From Flavobacterium proteolyticum (GTDB lineage: Bacteria; Bacteroidota; Bacteroidia; Flavobacteriales; Flavobacteriaceae), in assembly GCF_015223105.1 (NCBI RefSeq), contig NZ_JADFTZ010000005.1, forward strand, positions 62,001-126,000: DNA of 64,000 bases. Direction: 5' to 3'. The notes under the pieces are model-generated. The model worked only from the letters and a program-made list of their open reading frames with translations, was not told where the DNA came from and did no database searches. Positions 39,145-47,831 of this stretch are shown piece after piece; positions within the stretch are counted from its first letter, which is position 1; each line of letters starts with the position of its first letter. The translations under genes and the position numbers were made by a program.

Positions 39145-40611
39145 ATGGGAATTGTCACCAAACAATCGATTAAAAACACCATCATTACCTACATTGGTTT
39201 TGGAATTGGTGCGATTAATACATTGTTTATGTACGGACAATTTTTAGGTGATACCTTTTATGGTTTGGTCGGATTTATTTTGTCGGCAGCTAATATTATG
39301 ATGCCTTTGATGGCGTTTGGTGTGCATAATACGTTGGTGAAATTCTACAACGAATATGAAACCGAAGAGAAAAAAGCGCAATTTCTAACGTTTGTTTTGG
39401 TTTTGCCTTTGTTAATCGTACTTCCCATAAGTTTAATTGGTTATTTAGGTTATCATCAAATAGCGGAATTATTATCGGAAAAGAATCCAATTGTTTACGA
39501 ATATGTGTGGCAAATTCCGGTAATCGGACTTTGTATGGGTTATTTTGAGATTTTTTATGCTTGGGTAAAAGTACATTTGCAATCGGTTTACGGTAGTTTT
39601 GTGAAAGAAGTTTTGCTTCGTATTTTAATATCAATCTTCTTATTCGCAGTTTATTTTGATGTGATTTCGCCGCAACAATTCGTTTTTGCCTTGATGGGAA
39701 TTTACTTTTTATCGCTTTTAACCATGTTTTTTTACGCGATGAAAGTGAAATTACCTCATTTTAAATTGGTTTTTCCTGATAATTATAAAGCAATTTTAAC
39801 GTATTGTTTCTTCATTATTTTGTCGGGAAGTGTGGCAAACATGTTGTTAGATGTCGATAAATTCATGCTGAATTTTTACATCAACATTGATAATATCGCT
39901 TTTTATTCGGTTGCTATTTTCATTGCGACAGTGATTGCGGTTCCAAGTCGTGCCATGCATCAAATTACATATCCCATTACAGCAAAATTAATGAGTGAAA
40001 ATAAACACGACGAACTGAATGAACTATATAAAAAGTCTTCAATTACGCTACAAGTTATTGGTGGTCTGATTTTAATTGGAATTTTGGTCAATATCAATGA
40101 ATTATATAGTGTTTTACCAGTTGGGTATAAAGAAGGAATTGAAGTTGTTTTCCTAATTGGTATTTCTAAGTATTTCGATTTGATTTTAGGAAATAATAAT
40201 TCGATTATTTTTAATTCGAAATACTATCGAGCAGTCTTGTTTTTAGGTTTATTCTTAGTTTTTCTAACGGTTTCGCTTAACATGATATTCATTCCGCTTT
40301 ATGGCTTGAATGGCGCTGCAATAGCAACGTTAATTTCAATTACGTTATATAGTTTAGCAAAGTTACTTTTTGTTGTGCTTAAAATGAGGTTATTTCCGTT
40401 TACTAAAAACACGATGGTAGCTTTAGTATTAGCAGTGGTGAGTTTTGGCGTTTTCTATTACTGGGATTTCAACTTTCACCCTTTCGTAAACATTGTCTTA
40501 AAATCGATTTTAGTAACCATTTTCTACTTAGGATTGAGTTATTATTTAAAAATTTCTTCTGATATCAATTTTGTGATGAACTCTGTTTTCAAGAGAATTC
40601 TGAAGAAATAA
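39145..40611 (+). CDS. polysaccharide flippase (Wzx/MATE-like)
   Basis: A 488-aa inner-membrane protein with about 14 helices, of the multidrug/oligosaccharidyl-lipid/polysaccharide flippase superfamily. The N-terminal pattern KQSIKNTIITYIGFGIGAINTLF and the mid-protein LLDVDKFMLNFYI match lipopolysaccharide biosynthesis flippases. It lies 22 bases after the glycosyltransferase stop, with the spacer made mostly of the heptamer array. It presumably moves a lipid-linked glycan made with the glycosyltransferase across the membrane; the glycan is unknown. Confidence 0.88.
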   Translation: MGIVTKQSIKNTIITYIGFGIGAINTLFMYGQFLGDTFYGLVGFILSAANIMMPLMAFGVHNTLVKFYNEYETEEKKAQFLTFVLVLPLLIVLPISLIGYLGYHQIAELLSEKNPIVYEYVWQIPVIGLCMGYFEIFYAWVKVHLQSVYGSFVKEVLLRILISIFLFAVYFDVISPQQFVFALMGIYFLSLLTMFFYAMKVKLPHFKLVFPDNYKAILTYCFFIILSGSVANMLLDVDKFMLNFYINIDNIAFYSVAIFIATVIAVPSRAMHQITYPITAKLMSENKHDELNELYKKSSITLQVIGGLILIGILVNINELYSVLPVGYKEGIEVVFLIGISKYFDLILGNNNSIIFNSKYYRAVLFLGLFLVFLTVSLNMIFIPLYGLNGAAIATLISITLYSLAKLLFVVLKMRLFPFTKNTMVALVLAVVSFGVFYYWDFNFHPFVNIVLKSILVTIFYLGLSYYLKISSDINFVMNSVFKRILKK

Positions 40612-40684
40612 TAAAGATTTTTTTAATTTCTTTGATTAATTCAATCTGTGTTCCAAATAAAATTTTTTAAAATTTAAAAACAAA

Positions 40685-40720
40685 AAATCCTGCTTCATCT
40701 TCCCAGAATCCGCAGGATTT
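40685..40720 (-). terminator. terminator of the gene at 40745
   Basis: 9-bp stem AAATCCTGC/GCAGGATTT with an 18-base loop; T run on the minus strand. Confidence 0.7.
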
Positions 40721-40744
40721 AAAAACAAACTAACCAACCAATTA

Positions 40745-41437
40745 TTATTTATCTTTTTTCATTTCTAAAGTTTCTCTTTTGATTTCTTTTACGTCATCTT
40801 CAGACATTTTGGCTTTAGAGCCATCTTTTCTATAGTAGTAAAAGTCATCATCACTTTCGTAATCATCATCATAATCGTCATCGTAGCCATAACCACCATT
40901 TCCTCCAGAATAATGCTCTCCTCTTGGGTTGTAAACATATCCGCTGTTTGCATAGTTGATAAAGCCATATACATCTACAATTCTTCCTCTTCTGTCGTAC
41001 ATAATTCGCATATTTCCAACTCTAGTTATTGCAAAACTATTATAGCTCATGTAGATAGTTCCAATGCGTTTTACTCTTCCAAAAGCGTCGTAGTTAATGT
41101 AAACATTCCCTACACGTCTTACTCTACCAAAGTTATCATGCTCAACTCGAATTCCTCTTTCAGAAGTTCCGTAATAACCTCTTGTGCCAGGAGCTCCATT
41201 TGTACCGTTTACTGCATATCTTGGTCCTGATGGTCTTGTGTTGAAGTCGAATTCTCCATTTGGAAACAACATAAACTCAATTCCGCGCTCTCTGAAGATA
41301 ATAGGCTCTGCATCTCTATAATCGATGTAATATCCTCTTCTGTTTGTGTTGTCAGAAAAAACAGGATTTTCTGACGCTAAAGCCATGTTCCCTACCAGAA
41401 GGATACTGGCTACTACTAAAAGTGTAATTTTTTTCAT
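40745..41437 (-). CDS. secreted repeat protein with Asp/Tyr-rich tail
   Basis: A 230-aa protein with a signal peptide ending NMALA. Residues about 90-165 contain four tandem units of roughly 17 residues of the form GRV(R/K)R(V/I)GxxYxxYDxF, somewhat like YD or RHS-type beta repeats. A Gly-rich and then Asp/Tyr/Glu-rich stretch follows (about 175-205, with YDDDYDDDYESDDD). The tail is Lys/Glu-rich. No named family is certain. It may bind divalent cations through the acidic run (inference only). It is monocistronic, with its own terminator. Confidence 0.7.
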   Translation of the reverse strand: MKKITLLVVASILLVGNMALASENPVFSDNTNRRGYYIDYRDAEPIIFRERGIEFMLFPNGEFDFNTRPSGPRYAVNGTNGAPGTRGYYGTSERGIRVEHDNFGRVRRVGNVYINYDAFGRVKRIGTIYMSYNSFAITRVGNMRIMYDRRGRIVDVYGFINYANSGYVYNPRGEHYSGGNGGYGYDDDYDDDYESDDDFYYYRKDGSKAKMSEDDVKEIKRETLEMKKDK

Positions 41438-41658
41438 GATACAACAATTTAAAAATTTAGCAACTCAATTTTAAAACTCGTTTCTAAAACTTGTTGCTTG
41501 ATTAGGTATTTCCAATTGCTGTGCCAAACTCAAAAAAAGTGTTGTGAACGATTTGTTAATGAGTTGTTATTAATTTTTAACGCGTTAATAATTTTAAATT
41601 TTAATAGGACTTTTTTATTAAAAATGAGCTTGACTTTTTTTGTTGACTTTTAAAAGAC

Positions 41659-41666
41659 TACTTTTG
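41659..41666 (+). promoter_or_regulatory. -7 box of the 41692 gene
   Basis: TACTTTTG, 25 bases before the start codon. The 41438-41691 spacer otherwise shows only A+T-rich text with a short ttaacgcgttaa palindrome. Confidence 0.5.
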
Positions 41667-41691
41667 AAAATTGTATTTTAAAGAAAAAATT

Positions 41692-41889
41692 ATGAAGCAA
41701 TTTTTATACATTTTGATGTTTGCTGCAGTTGGAATTTTTGCCATGATTGAGCAATCAAAACCAGCTCCAAATCGATTTATCATGATAGGAGCAATGGCTG
41801 TTTTTATGTTTGGATTATTTAGATTGATGAAGAAAATTCCATCTAAAAATGATGGAGAAAACGAAGAAGAAAATGACACAGAAATTTGA
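41692..41889 (+). CDS. small membrane protein
   Basis: A 65-aa protein starting MKQFLYILMF (ATG at 41692). It has two short hydrophobic helices (about 1-17 and 25-45, the second MIGAMAVFMFGLFRLMKKI) and an acidic tail rich in Glu/Asp/Asn. Its 3' end overlaps the Smr gene by 17 bases in another frame, so the two are probably translated together. I do not recognise the family. Confidence 0.7.
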   Translation: MKQFLYILMFAAVGIFAMIEQSKPAPNRFIMIGAMAVFMFGLFRLMKKIPSKNDGENEEENDTEI

Positions 41890-42433
41890 AATAGGAGATA
41901 AGGTCGCAGTTTTAGACGACGACATTTCTGGAGTAGTAATTAAGGTTCAAAACAATGAAATTTCGGTGGAAACTACTGATAATTTTTCGATGACATTTTT
42001 TGTCAACGAGTTGGTTAACATTAATAATTCCAACGAGTTAAGTGGTTTTTTTTCTACTCAAAGTTTAGGTTCGGTTTTAAAGGATAAAGAAGAGCCAAAA
42101 AAGCGCAATTTTGTCAAAGAAAAGCGTTCTCGTAAGGATGAATTTGTCTTAGAAGTTGATTTGCATATCGAAAAATTAGTGCCTTCAAAACGCGGAATGA
42201 GCAACTATGATATTCTGACTTTCCAAATGGAAACTGCAAAAAGACAACTCGATTTTGCAATCAAAAATCGAATGCCAAAAGTGGTTTTTATACATGGTGT
42301 TGGTGAGGGTGTTTTGAAAGCCGAATTAGATTTTATGTTGGGACGTTATGACAACATTTCATTCCAAGATGCGAACTATCAAAAATATGGTTTGGGAGCA
42401 ACTGAAGTTTACATTAAACAAAATGTGAAGTAA
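41873..42433 (+). CDS. Smr-domain protein with N-terminal DUF2027-like region
   Basis: A 186-aa protein starting MTQKFEIGDKVAVLDDD (ATG at 41873). The N-terminal 60 residues form an SH3-like strand set (GVVIKVQNNEISVET). The C-terminal Smr domain (about 100-186) has VDLHIEKL (the DLH motif), VFIHGVGEGVLKAEL (the HGxGxGxLr motif) and the final GATEVYI. Smr domains can nick nucleic acids or act in ribosome rescue; here the DxH and HGxG motifs are intact. It overlaps the small membrane protein by 17 bases. Confidence 0.88.
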   Translation: MTQKFEIGDKVAVLDDDISGVVIKVQNNEISVETTDNFSMTFFVNELVNINNSNELSGFFSTQSLGSVLKDKEEPKKRNFVKEKRSRKDEFVLEVDLHIEKLVPSKRGMSNYDILTFQMETAKRQLDFAIKNRMPKVVFIHGVGEGVLKAELDFMLGRYDNISFQDANYQKYGLGATEVYIKQNVK

Positions 42434-42466
42434 AGTTTTGAATTAAAATTTCACTTCTAGAAATAA

Positions 42467-42497
42467 AAAAAGGACTACTCAAAATTGAATAGTCCTT
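42467..42497. terminator. bidirectional terminator
   Basis: AAAAGGACTA/TAGTCCTTT stem with further inner pairs, between the convergent Smr gene and the lipoprotein gene at 42518. Confidence 0.85.
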
Positions 42498-42517
42498 TGC
42501 TTTTTTAGTTGAAAATT

Positions 42518-43024
42518 TTATAAATCGGTTTCGTAGTTTCCAAAATTATATTCCGTAAAACTAAAAGAATTTGAACTTCCAGAAAAGTTCACATTCACAA
42601 ATTTAATGTTGTGTGTATATCCAGTTATTGTCACCCCATCTGAAGCGTAAAGTGAATCTGTTATAATTTCAATTGTTCCTCCAGTAGCGTTCCATTCTTT
42701 TTTTACAACAGGAGTAGCTGGTGGAATAGTTGCACAGATATTATTAGAACTTACATTATCTGAATAAATTCTATAAATAATCTGATTCGATGTACTTACA
42801 TTTATTATTCTTGGACTTCCATCAGGAGTTTCAACATTAGCAAAACTCGATTCTGGAATATTGATTAATAATAACTCATCATTATTAATTTTAAAAATCA
42901 AATTATTATCTGTGCATTCTTGAATGGTTACAGAATCAAAATTGAAAGATTCTAGCGTAATATCGCCGTCATCACAGGCTTGTAGCATAAAAACTGAGGC
43001 TACTAAAACTATAAGTTTTTTCAT
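42518..43024 (-). CDS. lipoprotein of unknown function
   Basis: A 168-aa protein with a lipoprotein signal (lipobox LQAC, Cys17) followed by DDGDITLESFNFDSVTIQEC. Four further cysteines may form disulphides. It is beta-rich and has no recognised domain. It is probably anchored in the outer or inner membrane. A -7 box TATTTTTG lies about 25 bases upstream. It is divergent from the cysteine desulfurase gene. Confidence 0.75.
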   Translation of the reverse strand: MKKLIVLVASVFMLQACDDGDITLESFNFDSVTIQECTDNNLIFKINNDELLLINIPESSFANVETPDGSPRIINVSTSNQIIYRIYSDNVSSNNICATIPPATPVVKKEWNATGGTIEIITDSLYASDGVTITGYTHNIKFVNVNFSGSSNSFSFTEYNFGNYETDL

Positions 43025-43134
43025 TTATTCATCGAATTTATGCAACAAAAATAAAGGTTTTAATTTATTAATTTGCTAAAGTTTGTTAATTTCAGCACGA
43101 ATTGAATTTAAGACTTCCAAAATAAAATGATTTG

Positions 43135-43142
43135 TATCTTTG
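43135..43142 (+). promoter_or_regulatory. -7 box of the cysteine desulfurase gene, 4 bases from ATG
   Basis: TATCTTTG then ccgt then the ATG at 43147: leaderless spacing. An in-frame start at 43132 lies upstream of the box and is rejected. Confidence 0.65.
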
Positions 43143-43146
43143 CCGT

Positions 43147-44268
43147 ATGAGAAAAGTGTATTTAGATAACGCCGCAACCACGCCTATTCATCCAGAAGTT
43201 ATTACTGCAATGATGAACGTACTTCAAAATGATTTCGGGAATCCATCTTCAACACATAGTTTTGGGAGAAGTGCCAAGACTTTGTTAGAATCTTCACGAA
43301 AATCCATTGCTAAACTACTAAATGCACAAGCTTCAGAAATTATTTTTACGTCAAGTGCCACTGAAGCTACAAATTGGATTTTAACGAGCGCTGTGAAAGA
43401 TTTGGGAATTAAACGCATTATTACGACTAAAATCGAGCATCACGCTACGTTACATACAGTTGAACATTTAGCAAAGGAATTCGGAATTCAAGTCGAATAC
43501 ATTACCATTTTGCCAAGCGGAAATATCGATTATCAAGATTTAGCGGCTAAATTACATTCAGATGTTCCAACATTAGTATCATTAATCCACGTAAATAACG
43601 AAATAGGAACGATTTTAGACATCAAACGTGTTTCGGACTTATGCAAGTATGCGAAAGCACTTTTTCATTGCGATACGGTGCAATCTATCGGAAAAACGAA
43701 TTTAGATGTACAAGAGTTGGGAATCGACTTTTTAGTAGCTTCTGCGCATAAATTTCATGGTCCAAAAGGAATTGGGTTTGCCTACATAAAAAAGAATTCC
43801 ATGCTACAACCGATGATTTTTGGTGGCGAACAAGAAAAAGGCATGCGAGCCGGAACTGAAGCCGTACATCAAGTCGTTGGTATGGCAAAAGCACTAGAAT
43901 TAGCTTGCGCGAATTTAGAAAACGATGAACAATATATTTCCGATTTAAAAGAGTATTGCATTTCAGAATTGAAAAAAGTATTTCCAGATGTTAAAATCAA
44001 TGGAGAAAACACGTTTTATAATCTTTTGAATGTTCAATTACCTTTATCTGAAGAAAAGACTTCTATGTTGTTATTCACATTAGATATGAAAGGAATAGCG
44101 GTTTCTCGCGGAAGTGCTTGTCAAAGTGGAAGTATTAAACCATCTCACGTTTTAGCCGAGTTTTTATCACCAGAAGAAGCTAAAAAACCTAGTTTACGAA
44201 TTTCTTTTAGCCATTTCAATACTAAAGAAGATATCGATTTGTTGATTGAAGCGTTAAAAACTGCATAA
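43147..44268 (+). CDS. cysteine desulfurase (IscS/NifS family)
   Basis: A 373-aa PLP enzyme that takes sulfur from cysteine for Fe-S clusters or thio-modified tRNA. It starts MRKVYLDNAATTPIHPEV, the classic N-terminus. Motifs: SATEATNW, IEHHATLHT (PLP-stacking His), SAHKFHGPKGIGFAYI (PLP Lys near residue 203) and the catalytic loop SRGSACQSGS (Cys near 325). It is IscS-like in length and loop. No iscU, iscA or mnmA gene is adjacent. Confidence 0.93.
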   Translation: MRKVYLDNAATTPIHPEVITAMMNVLQNDFGNPSSTHSFGRSAKTLLESSRKSIAKLLNAQASEIIFTSSATEATNWILTSAVKDLGIKRIITTKIEHHATLHTVEHLAKEFGIQVEYITILPSGNIDYQDLAAKLHSDVPTLVSLIHVNNEIGTILDIKRVSDLCKYAKALFHCDTVQSIGKTNLDVQELGIDFLVASAHKFHGPKGIGFAYIKKNSMLQPMIFGGEQEKGMRAGTEAVHQVVGMAKALELACANLENDEQYISDLKEYCISELKKVFPDVKINGENTFYNLLNVQLPLSEEKTSMLLFTLDMKGIAVSRGSACQSGSIKPSHVLAEFLSPEEAKKPSLRISFSHFNTKEDIDLLIEALKTA

Positions 44269-44271
44269 AAA

Positions 44272-44295
44272 AAAGTCCGTTTTAAAACGGACTTT
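44272..44295. terminator. bidirectional terminator
   Basis: Perfect 24-bp palindrome AAAGTCCGTTTT/AAAACGGACTTT between convergent genes. Confidence 0.9.
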
Positions 44296-44317
44296 CATTT
44301 TTATTTAAATCTGGAAA

Positions 44318-44710
44318 TTACAATTTCCCCATATTCTGAGCTAATGTCTCAATAAATTTCGTGATTGGTCCTTTGATCATCATGGCCATCATTGGATTGA
44401 AATCACCTTCAAAAGCTAATTGTACTTCTGTATTGTCAGCATCAATTGCGTTTAAGTTTCCAGTTAAGGTAAAAGGTAATTTGCTTGAAGCCGCTCCTAA
44501 AACAATTTGTGAATTTGGAGTTCCACCTTTTTTAACCAATTTAATTTCTGGCATACCTTTTAATCCGAATTCAAAGCAATTCTCGTCGATTACTTCGAAT
44601 TTTGCAATATTTTCAGGCATTAATTTTTCGAAATTCTTAACGTCGTTCAAAGCGTTGAATAAATATTCAGCCGATTTTGCTACGTTTACTTTTGGACTTT
44701 CTAAGTTCAT
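44318..44710 (-). CDS. SRPBCC-fold protein
   Basis: A 130-aa protein of the START/Bet v1-like SRPBCC type. Pattern: VNVAKSAEYLFNALNDVKNFEKLMPENI at the N-terminus, a central strand set, and the C-terminal helix PITKFIETLAQNMGKL. It should bind a hydrophobic ligand, but which one is unknown. It lies directly downstream of pyrE on the same strand, with a 38-base spacer filled by a heptamer array. It is probably co-transcribed with pyrE, a pairing that does not suggest a function by itself. Confidence 0.8.
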   Translation of the reverse strand: MNLESPKVNVAKSAEYLFNALNDVKNFEKLMPENIAKFEVIDENCFEFGLKGMPEIKLVKKGGTPNSQIVLGAASSKLPFTLTGNLNAIDADNTEVQLAFEGDFNPMMAMMIKGPITKFIETLAQNMGKL

Positions 44711-44718
44711 ATTTTTTT

Positions 44719-44746
44719 GTTTATTGTTGATAGTTTATTGTTTGTG
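44719..44746 (-). repeat. heptamer array after pyrE
   Basis: Four in-register units: GTTTATT, GTTGATA, GTTTATT and GTTTGTG on the plus strand. It starts 2 bases past the pyrE stop. Confidence 0.75.
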
Positions 44747-44748
44747 AT

Positions 44749-45396
44749 TTAAACTTCTACATTCCATTCTGCTGGATTTGCGTTCCATGCACTCAATGTT
44801 TCCAATTCATTTTCTGAAACATATTGTTTGTCAACCGCTTTTTGCAATAAGTTTTCGTAATTACTTAACGTGAAAACATCCAAATTCGCTGCTTCAAAGC
44901 GTTCTTTTGAAATTGGGAAGCCATAGGTGAAAATCGCCGCCATTCCTTTTACATTAGCACCTTCGTTGCGTAAAGCTTCAACAGCTAACAAACTGCTTCC
45001 GCCAGTCGAAATCAAATCTTCTACGACAACTACGTTTTGTCCTTTTTGCAAAAAACCTTCTACTTGGTTTTGTCTTCCGTGTTTTTTTGGTTCTGGACGA
45101 ACGTATACAAAAGGTAATCCCATGGTTTCGGCAACTAGAATTCCGATACCAATAGCACCTGTTGCAACGCCTGCAATCACATCTGGTTTGCCAAATTTTT
45201 CTTCAATATGTTTGGCAAATTCATCGCGAATATAATTTCTAACCGCTGGAAATGAAAGGATTATGCGGTTGTCGCAATAAATCGGTGACTTCCAGCCTGA
45301 AGCCCACGTAAAAGGATTTTTAGAATTTAATTTAATTGCGTTTATTTGTAAAAGCAATTCGGCTGTTTGTTGTGCTGTGTTGTTATTAAAAATCAT
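44749..45396 (-). CDS. pyrE: orotate phosphoribosyltransferase
   Basis: Transfers orotate to PRPP to give OMP in pyrimidine synthesis. It has 215 aa. The PRPP motif is VVVVEDLISTGGSSL (about 118-132). The substrate loop is around RPEPKKHGRQNQVEG, and AGVATGAIGIG comes before it. The -7 box TACATTTG lies 4 bases before the ATG and overlaps the start codon of the divergent NUDIX gene, leaving only 7 bases between the two start codons. pyrD of the same pathway is far away at 9.9 kb. Confidence 0.96.
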   Translation of the reverse strand: MIFNNNTAQQTAELLLQINAIKLNSKNPFTWASGWKSPIYCDNRIILSFPAVRNYIRDEFAKHIEEKFGKPDVIAGVATGAIGIGILVAETMGLPFVYVRPEPKKHGRQNQVEGFLQKGQNVVVVEDLISTGGSSLLAVEALRNEGANVKGMAAIFTYGFPISKERFEAANLDVFTLSNYENLLQKAVDKQYVSENELETLSAWNANPAEWNVEV

Positions 45397-45400
45397 ATTG

Positions 45401-45408
45401 CAAATGTA
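45401..45408 (-). promoter_or_regulatory. -7 box of pyrE, lying over the NUDIX start codon
   Basis: TACATTTG on the minus strand, 4 bases before the pyrE ATG. Its complement contains the ATG (45404) of the divergent NUDIX gene. Confidence 0.6.
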
Positions 45409-46012
45409 TAAAGTTTTTGTGAACGATAAGCCACTTTTTTTGACAAATCAGGTTCAAAAAGAAACCGATTTCAAACTTTTTTTATTGGAAAGTGTTGATA
45501 TCAAAAAGTTAATCGTTAAAATTTTTCAGAATAAAATTCAGAAAGCTTTTCTGTATCATCCCGATGAAAAATTGATAATGAAAACGCTTCGTGCGAAATT
45601 ACCCGTTGAAAAAGCAGGTGGTGGATTGGTTTACAACAAAGACGGCGATGTGCTTTTTATTTTTAGAAACGGCAAATGGGATTTACCAAAAGGCGGTACC
45701 GAAAAAAACGAAACCATTGAAGAAACCGCTATCCGAGAAGTAGAGGAAGAAACTGGCGTTACCGGATTAGCCATCACCGAAAAACTACAAAGGACTTACC
45801 ATATTTTCAAACGTAACGGTCGCTACAAACTAAAAATTACCCAATGGTTTGAAATGCGCACCAAATACGAAGGCACACCTCAAGGCCAAGCCGATGAAGG
45901 TATTGAACGTGTTGAATGGGTGAATCCAAAGGATATTAAGTTTTTATTGGAGAACTCGTACGAGAATATTAAGTTGTTGTTTGAGGAAGAAAAATCAAAT
46001 GTGTCAATGTGA
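45404..46012 (+). CDS. NUDIX hydrolase
   Basis: A 202-aa protein. Residues 1-68 are an N-terminal extension of unknown fold starting MYKVFVNDKPLFLTNQ. Residues 70-200 are a NUDIX domain with the full box from GGTEKNETIEE to REVEEETGV. The substrate is unknown; the NDP-X or diadenosine polyphosphate types are possible. The ATG at 45404 is the first residue that makes sense, since an earlier in-frame start at 45377 lies in pyrE. The stop codon is within a nested inverted repeat. Confidence 0.88.
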   Translation: MYKVFVNDKPLFLTNQVQKETDFKLFLLESVDIKKLIVKIFQNKIQKAFLYHPDEKLIMKTLRAKLPVEKAGGGLVYNKDGDVLFIFRNGKWDLPKGGTEKNETIEETAIREVEEETGVTGLAITEKLQRTYHIFKRNGRYKLKITQWFEMRTKYEGTPQGQADEGIERVEWVNPKDIKFLLENSYENIKLLFEEEKSNVSM

Positions 46013-46063
46013 TAATTAGCCAATATGCCAATTATCAATTTTGTCTCATTGACACATTGACAC
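46001..46063. repeat. nested inverted repeat over the NUDIX stop
   Basis: Outer arms GTGTCAATGTG (46001-46011) and CACATTGACAC (46053-46063), inner arms GATAATT (46011-46017) and AATTATC (46030-46036). It contains the NUDIX stop codon and ends 4 bases before the stop of the convergent M14 gene, filling the whole spacer. Confidence 0.65.
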
Positions 46064-46066
46064 TTT

Positions 46067-47791
46067 CTAATTCACTCTATAAACTGGATACTGCAAATGC
46101 GCTTTCTCGTAATAAGGCGATTGTCTGTACACCCAATCCAATTGTGCTGCACCATTTTCAGCGAAAGCTTTGTCGTTTTGTTTCTTTTGTTCTAATTCGG
46201 CTTTGATTTTTGGGTTTTTATCTAAGAATTCTTTGGCTAAATCTTCAAAAACATAACTCGAAAAATATTCTTTTTGTTGTAAAATAGGATCAAAGAAGTT
46301 CCAATTGAAATAACTGTCCACAGCTTCTGGTTCTAGGGTTTCAACTAAATATTTCACGCCAGGTTGATTCGTGTAAAACACATAATCGCCATAATAAAAC
46401 TTCACTTTTTGAGTCGATTTGGAAACTTTTGTATTGTAATGTGCGTAATGTCCTTCGTAAGGCGATTTTGAGGTTTGATAACTTTCAATTTTATACGATT
46501 CTACTTCAATAATGGTGTCATTTTGAATACGATGCGCATTGATATTGTTCAATTTCAAAATATCCAACACTTGCCATTGCGATTGCGGAATAATATATGC
46601 TTTCGGAATGTTTACAAATTTCGTAGGTTTATAATTGCCATAAAACGGAATTTTCTTGGTAAACGGTTTGCTTTTATCGTAAAACAATCGATCTTTTCCT
46701 GAAATATCGCTTGGTTTGTATCCGCCTTGATAGCCTTTAAAATCAATATAAGATACTTTGGTTGAATCAATTGCCCAATCCAACGGATATTCCATTCCAG
46801 CTTGATATTCGTTCAATGCGTCTTTTCGCATTTGCTTGATTTTTTGCCAATTTGTATCGGCGAAATTAATCGTGCTGACCATAAATTCGTAAGTCACTTT
46901 CACTCGTTCTTTATATACTTTCAACATGTGAGTTTCTGGAACAAATCCTAAAGTATGAAACAAAGTTGAATAACCTGTCGCATATCTTGGTGTATCGGTA
47001 AATTGCTCAAAACCTTTGTCAGGCGTGGTGCTGTGCACATTCACATACGGAACCACATCGATTTTCTTTTTATTCATGTCTTTCACCACTGAAGGATACA
47101 ATTCGTTGATGAAATAATTCCCTAATTTGTTTCCCAAACGTTCGTGTTGGGTTGCAATACAAGTAAACGTATATTGATAATCCGCGCCATTAGAAACGTG
47201 ATTATCTAAGAAAATATCAGGATTTAACTCGGTAAACAACTTTTGAAAACTTCTCGAATTTTTAGTGTCCGATTTAATAAAATCGCGATTCAAATCGTAA
47301 TTTCGAGCATTTCCTCTAAAACCATATTCTTCTGGACCGTTTTGATTGGCTCTCGAATGCGAATTTCGGTTCAACATTCCACCAACACTATACACCGGAA
47401 TAGCTGCAATTAAAGTGTTTTTAGCCGTTTTGATTTTTCCCATGGCTAAATCTCGCATTAACATCATGGTAGCGTCAATTCCGTCAGGTTCGCCTGCGTG
47501 AATGCCGTTATTGATTAAAATTACAGCTTTATTTTTAGTAAAATATTCGTCAAAATCAAATTTGCCTTCGCTTGAAAAAAGCACCAAATGCAATGGTTTT
47601 CCGCTATCGGTGGTGCCTTTTTGAATCATTTGGATGTTAGCAAAACTTTCATCTAATTTTTCATAAAATGCAATACATTCCTCATAAGTAGTGGATTGAT
47701 TGCCATTGCCACGTTCAAATGGTGTGGTGAAATTGTTTTGTGAAAACACAGAAATCGAAATGAAAAGCAAACTTATTTTTAAAAAACGCAT
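46067..47791 (-). CDS. secreted M14-family zinc carboxypeptidase
   Basis: A 574-aa protein starting MRFLKISLLFISISVFSQ (ATG at 47791), a good signal peptide; an upstream TTG start is less likely. The M14 zinc site is NNGIHAGEPDGID (HxxE near residue 88) and the third ligand is probably in IFLDNHVSNGAD. The catalytic acid region may be VPETHMLKVYKER. The C-terminal 200 residues are a beta-rich accessory part. It probably trims extracellular or periplasmic peptides. A -7 box TATTTTTG precedes it by about 21 bases. Confidence 0.88.
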   Translation of the reverse strand: MRFLKISLLFISISVFSQNNFTTPFERGNGNQSTTYEECIAFYEKLDESFANIQMIQKGTTDSGKPLHLVLFSSEGKFDFDEYFTKNKAVILINNGIHAGEPDGIDATMMLMRDLAMGKIKTAKNTLIAAIPVYSVGGMLNRNSHSRANQNGPEEYGFRGNARNYDLNRDFIKSDTKNSRSFQKLFTELNPDIFLDNHVSNGADYQYTFTCIATQHERLGNKLGNYFINELYPSVVKDMNKKKIDVVPYVNVHSTTPDKGFEQFTDTPRYATGYSTLFHTLGFVPETHMLKVYKERVKVTYEFMVSTINFADTNWQKIKQMRKDALNEYQAGMEYPLDWAIDSTKVSYIDFKGYQGGYKPSDISGKDRLFYDKSKPFTKKIPFYGNYKPTKFVNIPKAYIIPQSQWQVLDILKLNNINAHRIQNDTIIEVESYKIESYQTSKSPYEGHYAHYNTKVSKSTQKVKFYYGDYVFYTNQPGVKYLVETLEPEAVDSYFNWNFFDPILQQKEYFSSYVFEDLAKEFLDKNPKIKAELEQKKQNDKAFAENGAAQLDWVYRQSPYYEKAHLQYPVYRVN

Positions 47792-47831
47792 AGCAGAATT
47801 GTATTTGATTTTCAAAAATAAAGTTTTTTAC

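Noticed and set aside
41438..41691. tRNA or other RNA gene in the 254-base spacer
   Set aside because: No cloverleaf or G+C-rich structured segment. Only an A+T-rich spacer, a short palindrome and a -7 box.
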